29,717 bases of DNA from a virus. Positions 7,355-14,697 of the stretch are shown one piece after another; within the stretch, counting starts at the first letter, position 1; each line of letters opens with the position of its first letter. Made by a program: the position numbers and the translations under genes. Location: the IMG/VR virus record IMGVR_UViG_3300045538_000485, positions 1-29,717 of that record. One strand, written 5' to 3'. The notes beneath the pieces were generated by a model. It saw only the letters and a list, made by a program, of their open reading frames with translations. It was not told where the DNA came from and searched no databases.

Positions 7355-9145
7355 TTATTTTGCACCACTAAATAACCATAAAAAATCACCCTTAGGGTCT
7401 TGCATATTCTTAGAGACCTCTTTAGTGAATTTTGGCTTGGGTAGTGAACCCTTATTTCTCATATTACCAGGGACAAATCCACCAGTACTATCTATCGAAC
7501 TAGCTCCGCCAACTGACCAACTAGAAAGTATAGCTTTACTTTGTTTTTCTAATTTTTCTAAATTTTTAAATGAGTGTTCTATAACCCATAGTGGCATTGC
7601 TAAAGCAAATAAACAATCATCGTGAAAACCATCCATATGGTCTGGTCGACCATTTTTATATACAAATGTCCTCATTTCGGAGGTTGTTCTTCTTGACCTA
7701 ACTTTAATACCATCAGTCCTAATCATAAATTCTAAATGTGATATCATAGGCACTCTAACACCATTAATATTAAACCCTGGGATTTTTTCATCTTTAGAAT
7801 GATTATTTAATTGACTTTTTTTACTATTCAATATTTTACCTCTAGGTTCATCATAATGTAAGTATTTATACTTTAACTCAAGTAATTTAAGTACGGTAGA
7901 TACACCCATACCACCAGTAATATCTATTACAGTATAAGCCTTATATAAATTACCATATTCATATATATATTCAGCAAGTATGTCTGGTTGAACTTTACCT
8001 TGATACTCCATGACTTGCGTCATAGTGGTTACATCTATTATGGTAATTACTGACATATCTTCACCATCACCACGACTTACGTCCGACCCTAAAACATATT
8101 GATGCCCCTCAATAGGGCGCTCCCAAATCCAGAATTCTTTATCGATACCATCGGTCCATTCAGGGTCTCGCACATTAACTTTTTCTTGGTAAATAATATC
8201 GTCATCATGAATAACATTACCTCCTGAACCTAAGAAAGAAACGTCTAACTCTTGAGCAATTTTTCTAGTGTTGTTATTTAAAACACCGCACATATTTTCA
8301 TACCAACTAGAAGTTGCTTTATATCCATCATTAAATCTTTTAGGATAATTTTCAACTAAGAACTCCACTTCTACTATTTCTTCAACAACCTCACCCTGGT
8401 CGTTTTTCTTTATCCACCTAAGGTCTTTATTGTATCTAGGGTCCTCATACCACCTCATCTCAATAATATTATACCCATTCTTACCAATTTTTGATTGTTC
8501 GTATGTTTTATAATATAATGAATCTAACCCGTTGGGGGTTGATATAAGCATAACTCTACCACCAGTAGCACAAGATGACATGGCAACAGCATAAACATCA
8601 CTACCCTTATCAATAAACGCTGCCTCATCAAATATCAAATACGTTGGAGTATACCCCCTAAGTGCATCCTCAGATGTAGCTACTGCTATAATTTGAGTGC
8701 CGTTAGGTAGTTCTAATTCAATTTTAGAATCAGCTATAAAAATACTTCTCTCTTCGTTTTTTGCTGAGCCATAATATTCTGGGCCCCAAACCCATCTAGG
8801 TAATTGTAAAACATAATCCTTAATACCTCTAACGAACTTTTGTGCTAATTTTAATTTATTAGCAATAACTAATATAGTTTCTGGTTTATCTGGGTCACAA
8901 AATGCGACCTTGATAGCCATATAAGCTTGAGTGGTTGTTGATATACCAGCTTGTCTAGGTTTTGTAATTAAATTATAAGGGTATTTTTCATATGCTCTTA
9001 TGATTTGTTTTTGTCTATGAAATAATTTAAACGGAACAAACCCACCTTGAGTTAAATCCTTTGTTTCCAAATATGTTTCGATAGCATAAACTGGGTCTTG
9101 CAGACATTTAGCATATTCATACAATATTTCACTATTAGTTAACAT
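7355..9145 (-). CDS. Terminase large subunit (gp17-like packaging ATPase-nuclease)
   Basis: The protein is 596 aa, close to T4 gp17 (610). It pumps DNA into the prohead by ATP hydrolysis and cuts the concatemer. The ATPase domain shows Walker A TKPRQAGIST (61-70), Walker B YLIFDEAAF with Asp173-Glu174, and the coupling motif STPNG (202-206). The RNase H-like nuclease domain shows the three acidic sites: Asp355 in GSDVSRGDGEDMS, Asp408 in VIDITGG, and Asp509-Asp510 in GFHDDCLFALAMPLW. Unlike the portal, it has no intein. It ends 11 bases before the next gene. A TATTTAT element lies 12 bases before its start, and a terminator separates it from the gene upstream. The assignment is secure. Confidence 0.96.
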   Translation of the reverse strand: MLTNSEILYEYAKCLQDPVYAIETYLETKDLTQGGFVPFKLFHRQKQIIRAYEKYPYNLITKPRQAGISTTTQAYMAIKVAFCDPDKPETILVIANKLKLAQKFVRGIKDYVLQLPRWVWGPEYYGSAKNEERSIFIADSKIELELPNGTQIIAVATSEDALRGYTPTYLIFDEAAFIDKGSDVYAVAMSSCATGGRVMLISTPNGLDSLYYKTYEQSKIGKNGYNIIEMRWYEDPRYNKDLRWIKKNDQGEVVEEIVEVEFLVENYPKRFNDGYKATSSWYENMCGVLNNNTRKIAQELDVSFLGSGGNVIHDDDIIYQEKVNVRDPEWTDGIDKEFWIWERPIEGHQYVLGSDVSRGDGEDMSVITIIDVTTMTQVMEYQGKVQPDILAEYIYEYGNLYKAYTVIDITGGMGVSTVLKLLELKYKYLHYDEPRGKILNSKKSQLNNHSKDEKIPGFNINGVRVPMISHLEFMIRTDGIKVRSRRTTSEMRTFVYKNGRPDHMDGFHDDCLFALAMPLWVIEHSFKNLEKLEKQSKAILSSWSVGGASSIDSTGGFVPGNMRNKGSLPKPKFTKEVSKNMQDPKGDFLWLFSGAK

Positions 9146-9157
9146 TATCTTTTTATT

Positions 9158-9166
9158 ATAAATATC
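9158..9166 (-). promoter_or_regulatory. Candidate phage promoter element GATATTTAT
   Basis: On the minus strand GATATTTAT lies 12 bases before the terminase start and downstream of a terminator, where a promoter is needed. The same nine bases recur before other minus-strand genes. Confidence 0.35.
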
Positions 9167-9184
9167 TTAAAACCAGTAAAAAAT

Positions 9185-9211
9185 AAAAAAGCCCCAAAAA
9201 GGAGCTTTTTT
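9185..9211 (-). terminator. Rho-independent terminator after the 390-aa gene
   Basis: A stem of AAAAAAGCCCC against GGAGCTTTTTT with one mismatch and a 5-base A loop lies 20 bases past the stop of the 390-aa gene. T-runs on both sides make it usable in either direction. It isolates the terminase transcript from the upstream genes. Confidence 0.75.
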
Positions 9212-9230
9212 AAATATTATAGATTATCAC

Positions 9231-10403
9231 TTAATACAATTCATCTAGATTAAAATAATTATCACCCATAGCTTCATTAAAATCATCTTCCTCAATTTCT
9301 TTTTTAACTTTTTTAACAATTTCAGAAACTAAATGTTGACCTCTTTTAGTGTTAGCAATAATTTCTTTCATAGTTACATTAAATTCATCAGGTTCCATTG
9401 TAGCAATATCAGCATAAACATAATGTTTTAAACCAAAATCGTCAACTGGTATACAATTACAAAATTTTCTCCAAATTGCTGGTCCGAATCTCATATCCCA
9501 TGGCTCAGCTTGTAAGAAATCTGCTTTATCTATAACATATTTAGCAACATTCTCTTGTGTAGGTAAGCCATGCATAGAAAGAACCTCCATAACACCCTTA
9601 CATAACTCATGTATTAAAACTGGAAATACCATTGCTTCCGCTTTAATAACAGGTGTTGTATTACCATCTTCATCTTCATTATGGTCAACTTCACATCTAC
9701 CACCTCTAACTCCCTTGTCCATATCAGGTATAATATAATACATCATATCAGCAGCTGACATCATTTTTTTATATACATTCGGCAATCTAGGATTCATATC
9801 AGTTAATGGTTCGTGAACCATGTGAAACATGTGATTAACACTCTTAGAAGCACCTTGAATCATAGCATTAAGAACTCTTCGCTTATAAACTTCACTATTG
9901 GCCTTAGCAATTTCTTCTGTATCATTAAAAGCTTCATCTAACGATTCTGTAGGTGTTTGCTTGGTTCCAGAATCACTAATACTCTCGTTAAGTTTAGCTT
10001 CAAAAATAACAGAACCTTCTGGAATATCAAACTCTTCAATAACCATTTCAACAGCTAATTGCTCTAATTTTACCTTATGTTCACTTTCCATCTGCATAGC
10101 TTCCCTAACTAATTTCATCTGTTCGCTCATAATAACCCTGTTATCCACTTCGTCCATATCAAAAGCTTCTCTACATCGTTTAACAACCTCTTTGAATCTT
10201 TCTCTAATAAGTTTCATCTCAGTAGTAATAACATCACCTTCAGGAAAAATATTACACCCAGCTAATGAATGTTTACCATTTCTTAAGTCTTCCTCTAATG
10301 TTTGATGCATTCTCTCCGTAATACCTTCAGAATATAAAGCGTTTTCACTTAATAAATTTTTACTTTGTAATGCTTTTCTGGCTAAATCTCTATAATTACT
10401 CAT
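9231..10403 (-). CDS. Putative virion or packaging-associated protein, 390 aa
   Basis: The protein is 390 aa. The N-terminal third is helical and charged. A linker rich in Ser/Thr/Glu (about 140-160) leads to a more compact region with several Met/Trp/Cys residues: HMFHMVHEPLTDMNPRLPN, FPVLIHELCKGVMEVLSMHG and QAEPWDMRFGPAIWRKFCN. The gene lies directly upstream of the large terminase, behind its own terminator, and starts inside the end of the preceding gene (8-base overlap), which suggests translational coupling. HELCK resembles a partial HExxH zinc motif but lacks the second His. I do not recognise the family. The position suggests a head, neck or packaging role. Confidence 0.8.
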   Translation of the reverse strand: MSNYRDLARKALQSKNLLSENALYSEGITERMHQTLEEDLRNGKHSLAGCNIFPEGDVITTEMKLIRERFKEVVKRCREAFDMDEVDNRVIMSEQMKLVREAMQMESEHKVKLEQLAVEMVIEEFDIPEGSVIFEAKLNESISDSGTKQTPTESLDEAFNDTEEIAKANSEVYKRRVLNAMIQGASKSVNHMFHMVHEPLTDMNPRLPNVYKKMMSAADMMYYIIPDMDKGVRGGRCEVDHNEDEDGNTTPVIKAEAMVFPVLIHELCKGVMEVLSMHGLPTQENVAKYVIDKADFLQAEPWDMRFGPAIWRKFCNCIPVDDFGLKHYVYADIATMEPDEFNVTMKEIIANTKRGQHLVSEIVKKVKKEIEEDDFNEAMGDNYFNLDELY

Positions 10404-11457
10404 TTCTTAAATTTTTAACTTTAATTGTTTTTAATACTTGTCTACTTTTCTTATTACCTTCAGTTATAGTTCTAACTGTTTCAATTAACTCAGACTTAGT
10501 CATTTTAGGTCTAATAGATTCTTCTTGTTTTTTCTTTAAGTTAATTTCCTTACCTATATTATATTTCGGTGTAATTTCCTTACCTATGTATTTTTTTAAT
10601 TCGGAAAAAAACGAAGGTACTGGCGTATCATCACTAAGTTTACTTAACCCATCTTTTGCCCAGTCTATAAACTCATACTCAATTCTATCGTCTAAAATTT
10701 TCGATACATCTGGGTCTATTTGTAATAATTGCATAAATTCATTTTCACTTTTTGGTTGAGGATTTTTAGGGTTGTTTAACTTTTTAATTAAACTACCTAA
10801 ATCTAATGCTACCCCAACAGCTTGAAGAGCTCCTAACGAAGCAAGACCTGTAGCTATTTTAAGAACATCCTTACCTATTGACATAGCTTTCTTTTTAGCC
10901 TCTTCCTTATCTTTTGTGGTTTGTAAAATTTCTAAAGCCTGTTTTAGTTCACCAACAGTTAATACGTCATCATTTGAGTTACTCTCATTAAGTGGCATAT
11001 CTTTATTCTTTGAATGAATATTCAAATCATTTTGAACTTTAGTTAAGTAATCAACATAATCGTTAGAATTATTAATTAAATTAAAAATATTTATTACACT
11101 AATATCAAACTTACTACTAGCATTAATTAATGTTGCAATTTTATCCCTAATCACACTAGCTTCAGGACTAAACTTTTTTAATTGGGTACCAGACATATCA
11201 CCCTTTAAGTCATCAAACATATCTTTCGTTATCATCTTAGGGTCGTTATAAAAATTACTATAATTTTCACCCACAACACCCACAACACTTTTTACAATAT
11301 TAGTTGCTGCTACTTCAGCATCACCAGGTTTAAACCCAAGTTTTTTTAAAGTTTCTTCAGTATTAGGTATAAACTTGCTAATAGTTTTTTCAGTATTATC
11401 TAATGTTTGTTTTAACTGCTCTATTGATTCTTTAATATGTTTCTTTTTAATTCTCAT
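10396..11457 (-). CDS. Hypothetical protein with central Ala/Gly-rich helix
   Basis: The protein is 353 aa. The N-terminus is strongly basic (MRIKKKHIKESIEQLKQTL) and continues as amphipathic helix. Around residues 193-220 a mildly hydrophobic segment (GKDVLKIATGLASLGALQAV) is glycine- and alanine-rich and could pack against a membrane or a partner, though it is short for a clear transmembrane helix. The C-terminus is basic (SRQVLKTIKVKNLRNE). It overlaps the 136-aa gene upstream by 4 bases and the 390-aa gene downstream by 8, so the three are coupled. No family is recognised. Confidence 0.75.
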   Translation of the reverse strand: MRIKKKHIKESIEQLKQTLDNTEKTISKFIPNTEETLKKLGFKPGDAEVAATNIVKSVVGVVGENYSNFYNDPKMITKDMFDDLKGDMSGTQLKKFSPEASVIRDKIATLINASSKFDISVINIFNLINNSNDYVDYLTKVQNDLNIHSKNKDMPLNESNSNDDVLTVGELKQALEILQTTKDKEEAKKKAMSIGKDVLKIATGLASLGALQAVGVALDLGSLIKKLNNPKNPQPKSENEFMQLLQIDPDVSKILDDRIEYEFIDWAKDGLSKLSDDTPVPSFFSELKKYIGKEITPKYNIGKEINLKKKQEESIRPKMTKSELIETVRTITEGNKKSRQVLKTIKVKNLRNE

Positions 11458-11864
11458 TTCGTTTTACTAGTTTTAGTTGAATTTTTATAATCTAATACAT
11501 GGTCTTTTTCATATAATTTCTCCTCAACAATTCTTATTTCATCACCAAACTTAAAATAAAGTCTCTTCTCAGGATATTCATCATAATCCAAAAGATTTTC
11601 CCAAGCTAAAGCAATGACACCATCAACAGCGTCAAACACAGCAAATGTATCACTGTTTTGAATTAAATGGAATTTTAATTCAGTTGTTAATCTACCAACC
11701 TTATTCACAAAATTAGACCCAGGTGGATTGGGGATACCCGAAGCTGGGTAAGCGTCCCAATCATCACCATCAACATTAGTTAAATCACTTTGTGAAAATA
11801 AAAATTCATAAATATTATTACCTTCCCAATCAGAACCTATTTCGTTTATATAAATTAATTTCAT
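11454..11864 (-). CDS. Small acidic conserved-looking phage protein
   Basis: The protein is 136 aa. It begins MKLIYINEIGSDWEGNNIYE and continues with an acidic Trp/Pro segment (DGDDWDAYPASGIPNPPG) and a beta-rich middle (HLIQNSDTFAVFDAVDGVIA) containing ALAWENL. The C-terminus turns basic. It reads like a compact single-domain protein, with no signal peptide or membrane segment. It is coupled by a 4-base overlap to the 353-aa gene downstream and follows the 483-aa gene by 9 bases. I associate this kind of sequence with large Bacteroidota phages but cannot assign a function. Confidence 0.78.
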   Translation of the reverse strand: MKLIYINEIGSDWEGNNIYEFLFSQSDLTNVDGDDWDAYPASGIPNPPGSNFVNKVGRLTTELKFHLIQNSDTFAVFDAVDGVIALAWENLLDYDEYPEKRLYFKFGDEIRIVEEKLYEKDHVLDYKNSTKTSKTK

Positions 11865-11873
11865 ATTTTATTT

Positions 11874-13325
11874 TTAAAATGATAAATCATCAGAATTTCC
11901 CTCCATCTTTGGGTTTGGTTTCACCATCGGTTTAGTTTCCCAAATTCTTTTTCTTTTAGGTGATAATGGTTTCTCTTCAGGAACAACTTTTGGTTGAACT
12001 GGTGCTGGTGTAGTTTCAAAAACATTTAAGTCAGCATAATTTAAATCTATCATTTCTTGCAATTTTGTTTTAATAGTATCTTTTAAGTTATTATCTTGAA
12101 CAAATATAGTATTATTTTTTGAATTTTGCAAATTTTCACCTAATAAATCTGAAACTGATTTAGTTGACCACATTTTACAAGACCAATATCCAGCAGTTGT
12201 TTTATCCTTCTTATCAGCACACTTATGTCTAGCTCTAAATGATTTTCTTCTCTCAGGGTCATCTCTTTTAATTTCCATATTCTTATCACCAAAATTAACT
12301 TTAACTACATTACCCTTATCATTCTTTACATAAACTTTATATTTTTTAACATCACCCCTCATTGGTTTGTTTAGTTTAACATCCTTACCTTTATATTCTG
12401 CTTCATTAATTGATTCAACAGAACCATAATACGCATCTTCAACACCTTCATTATCCGTATTAGCATCTATAAAGTGATAAACTTCCTCAACATCATCAGC
12501 AGATGTTGCAAGATGGTCTAACGCCCAACCATGACCATTGGATAATAACTCCTCAACCTTACTTTTATCCATAGACATTAAATCCTCTATTGAATTCTTT
12601 ATAGTATTTAAGTTTTGCCAAAACATATAATTATTTGACTCATCACCATCTTCCTCAATAATTTCCTGCTCACTATTCACCGCCTTTTCCCAAGCATCTT
12701 TTTTTGGGTAATCTTTATCACCTGGTTTAGCTGGAGCTTCACCTCTTTTTCGTTTAGCATGTACATTATCCCACAACCCTTCATCTAAATCCTCTTCACC
12801 ATCCATATCATTGTCCATTTCTTCTGCAGAATCTAATTCTTTAGATGGTTCATCAACATTTAAATCTTTATCAACTTCATCATTCTTATCAGCAGCGCCA
12901 GACATCTTAATTTTTCTTATGATATCTTTTTGGTCTTCTTCATCCATCTCAGAAGTATGTGTAGCTGAAATAACGGAATTAATAGCATATTTTTCTAAAT
13001 CAAAATCAGGTTGACCTCTTTCATCATTAAATTTTCTAAGTGATGTACCTAATTTACCTGCAAGTTGTTGTATGAATTTTTCAGGGTCAGTATCTTCGTC
13101 AGCTTCAACACCAGCATCAAAAGGTGTGTCATCAAATGGTTTATCACTACCCCCACCTTCAGAACCAAAACCACCATCTGCATCAGCAAACGTGTCTAAT
13201 GTTTCTTCTTCATCAGAAACACCAAAAGCTGGCTCACTCTTAGGAGTGTCCAGCTTCAGCTTATATTTTGTTTCTTCTTCTAGATTATAACCATCTTCCT
13301 CGTCTTGGAATAGACCAGTAGACAT
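11874..13325 (-). CDS. Modular acidic virion-associated protein, 483 aa
   Basis: The protein looks like several short modules joined by acidic linkers. Residues 1-80 are acidic and Gly/Ser-rich. Residues about 83-140 form a helical module (QQLAGKLGTSLRKFND ... KYAINSVISATHTSEM). Residues about 182-215 carry EGLWDNVHAKRKRGEAPAKP. Residues about 235-288 are another helical module (HGWALDHLATSADDVEEVYH). Residues about 310-390 are basic with RRKSFRARHKC and YWSCKMW, whose spaced Cys/His could bind metal or DNA. The C-terminus is Pro/Lys-rich. Acidic-linker modular proteins of this kind occur near head genes of large phages, but the function is unknown. A scaffold or head-internal protein is one possibility. 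Confidence 0.8.
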   Translation of the reverse strand: MSTGLFQDEEDGYNLEEETKYKLKLDTPKSEPAFGVSDEEETLDTFADADGGFGSEGGGSDKPFDDTPFDAGVEADEDTDPEKFIQQLAGKLGTSLRKFNDERGQPDFDLEKYAINSVISATHTSEMDEEDQKDIIRKIKMSGAADKNDEVDKDLNVDEPSKELDSAEEMDNDMDGEEDLDEGLWDNVHAKRKRGEAPAKPGDKDYPKKDAWEKAVNSEQEIIEEDGDESNNYMFWQNLNTIKNSIEDLMSMDKSKVEELLSNGHGWALDHLATSADDVEEVYHFIDANTDNEGVEDAYYGSVESINEAEYKGKDVKLNKPMRGDVKKYKVYVKNDKGNVVKVNFGDKNMEIKRDDPERRKSFRARHKCADKKDKTTAGYWSCKMWSTKSVSDLLGENLQNSKNNTIFVQDNNLKDTIKTKLQEMIDLNYADLNVFETTPAPVQPKVVPEEKPLSPKRKRIWETKPMVKPNPKMEGNSDDLSF

Positions 13326-13345
13326 ACCATCTAACTTAGTCTCAG

Positions 13346-14245
13346 TTAGACTTTTTTTTTTAATGCTTCAATCATGATAGCTCTTTCTTCCTCACCAAGC
13401 GACTCTAAAATACTATCAATTTTAGATTCTTTAGTAGTAATAGAATCAATTACTGAATCCATTTCTTCTATTGCTTTAGCAATTGAAAAACCTTTTTTAG
13501 ATTCCTTAATATCACCATATTTAGAATTTAAATCATCCCAATCATCATTACTTACAGCAACTTTGCGCTCTGTACCATCAGAATATTTAACACTATATGA
13601 CTTATCACCATTTTGTTTAGCACTAACCACAGGTTCACCTGTAATCATTCTATCAATTAACTCTTCGTTTTCACTTAATTTTACTTTTTCAATATCCTTC
13701 TCAGCCGTTGAATCAGCAACGTTATCTCCAAAACCATCCTCTTCTTTACCTTCTTTAGCATCATAAGATAATTCCTTACCTTTTTTATCAACGACATATT
13801 CAGCACCATCTCCCATACCCTTTGTAGCTGAAAGTTTTTGGTCAGCCTTAAGTGGGTGGTGTTCAGTAATAAGGTTATCATCTACAAATACATTAATTTG
13901 TCCAGACTTACCTACAGCCTCATTAAGTGACATAAATTTAAGATTTAATTGCTTAATAGCTTTTGCGTAAGATGGATAAACTTTATCTTTTTTATTTTGT
14001 AAACCACCAATATATTGGAAATCTTCCACAACTAAGTTTGACTTCTTATTAGAGACCTTAATGAAATATTCGTGATTTTCTCTTACAATTGCATAAATAT
14101 TTCCATCAGGACCTTCTTTTGTTAATTCAATAACTGAACGTGTAATCCCTTCATTAATAGGTGCGGCACCCATTAATTCTCTCATTCTATTTAACTTATC
14201 GTTACCTTTTAAACCTGTTGGTTTTATAATATTAGGTTTTTTCAT
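13346..14245 (-). CDS. Putative virion-associated protein, 299 aa
   Basis: The protein is 299 aa. The N-terminal third holds a recognisable block (GNIYAIVRENHEYFIKVSNK, DFQYIGGLQNKKDKVYPSYA, KQLNLKFMSLNEA) that looks like a small beta-rich domain. The middle (about 135-195) is low-complexity, Gly/Asp/Lys-rich. A short beta block DKSYSVKYSDGTERKVAV follows, and the C-terminus is a helical segment ending ERAIMIEALKKKV. A GATATTTAT element lies 14 bases before its start and it is spaced 20 bases from the 483-aa gene, so the pair is probably co-expressed. The N-terminal block is of a type I associate with marine Bacteroidota phages; its function is not known to me. Confidence 0.8.
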   Translation of the reverse strand: MKKPNIIKPTGLKGNDKLNRMRELMGAAPINEGITRSVIELTKEGPDGNIYAIVRENHEYFIKVSNKKSNLVVEDFQYIGGLQNKKDKVYPSYAKAIKQLNLKFMSLNEAVGKSGQINVFVDDNLITEHHPLKADQKLSATKGMGDGAEYVVDKKGKELSYDAKEGKEEDGFGDNVADSTAEKDIEKVKLSENEELIDRMITGEPVVSAKQNGDKSYSVKYSDGTERKVAVSNDDWDDLNSKYGDIKESKKGFSIAKAIEEMDSVIDSITTKESKIDSILESLGEEERAIMIEALKKKV

Positions 14246-14259
14246 ACTTTATTTTATTA

Positions 14260-14268
14260 ATAAATATC
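14260..14268 (-). promoter_or_regulatory. Candidate phage promoter element GATATTTAT
   Basis: The nine-base element GATATTTAT on the minus strand lies 14 bases before the start of the 299-aa gene, in the 39-base gap after the 87-aa gene. Confidence 0.3.
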
Positions 14269-14284
14269 TTATTTTATGTAAAAG

Positions 14285-14548
14285 TTATAGTGGATTAGGA
14301 TAACCACTTAAAGTTGGTGAACCATTTGATACGTCCTTTTTAACTCCAAGTAAAAAACAACCACTACCACCACTAACACTCTTAACGTTTATAAATATAC
14401 TAGAACTACTACCCATTAGAATAGGTGTACCATTAACAGTGATAGAACACCCAGCAGAACCACCATATACCTCAGTATAAACATGATTAGTTAAATCAGC
14501 ACTACCAGCTGGAACAATAACACTATGAACTTCATTTATTTTTGCCAT
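14285..14548 (-). CDS. Small Gly/Ser-rich protein, possible virion decoration protein
   Basis: The protein is 87 aa and almost all beta-prone, with alternating Gly/Ser/Thr/Val: VIVPAGSADLTNHVYTEVYG, CSITVNGTPILMGSSSS and SGGSGCFLLGV. It ends in a Pro/Asn/Gly tail (SGYPNPL). Small beta-sandwich proteins of this kind often decorate capsids or cap tails, but nothing identifies it. It is the first gene of the minus-strand virion block, lying just beyond the terminator that closes the thyA operon, so its promoter must be in the short AT-rich gap upstream. An ATATTTAT element occurs there, about 15 bases before the start. Confidence 0.72.
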   Translation of the reverse strand: MAKINEVHSVIVPAGSADLTNHVYTEVYGGSAGCSITVNGTPILMGSSSSIFINVKSVSGGSGCFLLGVKKDVSNGSPTLSGYPNPL

Positions 14549-14581
14549 AATAATCTTTTAATAATAAATATAACGATAAAT

Positions 14582-14607
14582 AAAAAAAACCCTCTAATTG
14601 AGGGTTT
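14582..14607 (-). terminator. Strong rho-independent terminator closing the thyA operon
   Basis: A perfect 8-bp stem (AAACCCTC / GAGGGTTT) with a 5-base loop is followed on the minus strand by a run of eight T. It lies about 90 bases past the thyA stop and separates that operon from the virion block. Confidence 0.85.
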
Positions 14608-14642
14608 AATTAAAAATTATTTATATAGTAATAATCATAAAA

Positions 14643-14689
14643 CTACCTTTTAATATAAATATCACTAAAAGTGAAAAATTAAAAGGTAG
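14643..14689 (-). other. Nested 12-bp inverted repeat after thyA
   Basis: CTACCTTTTAAT at 14643-14654 pairs perfectly with 14678-14689. Inside, CACT and AGTG form a second small hairpin with a 3-base loop. The element starts 8 bases past the thyA stop and precedes the terminator. It has no T-run, so it is more likely an RNA 3'-end stabiliser or processing site than a second terminator. Confidence 0.55.
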
Positions 14690-14697
14690 GCCTAAAA

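Noticed and set aside
7355-9145. Intein in the terminase, a common intein site in phages
   Set aside because: All ATPase and nuclease motifs are contiguous at normal spacing and the length is normal.
9231-10403. Zinc peptidase motif HELCK in the 390-aa protein
   Set aside because: The second histidine of HExxH is Lys and no third ligand is evident, so it is not called a protease.
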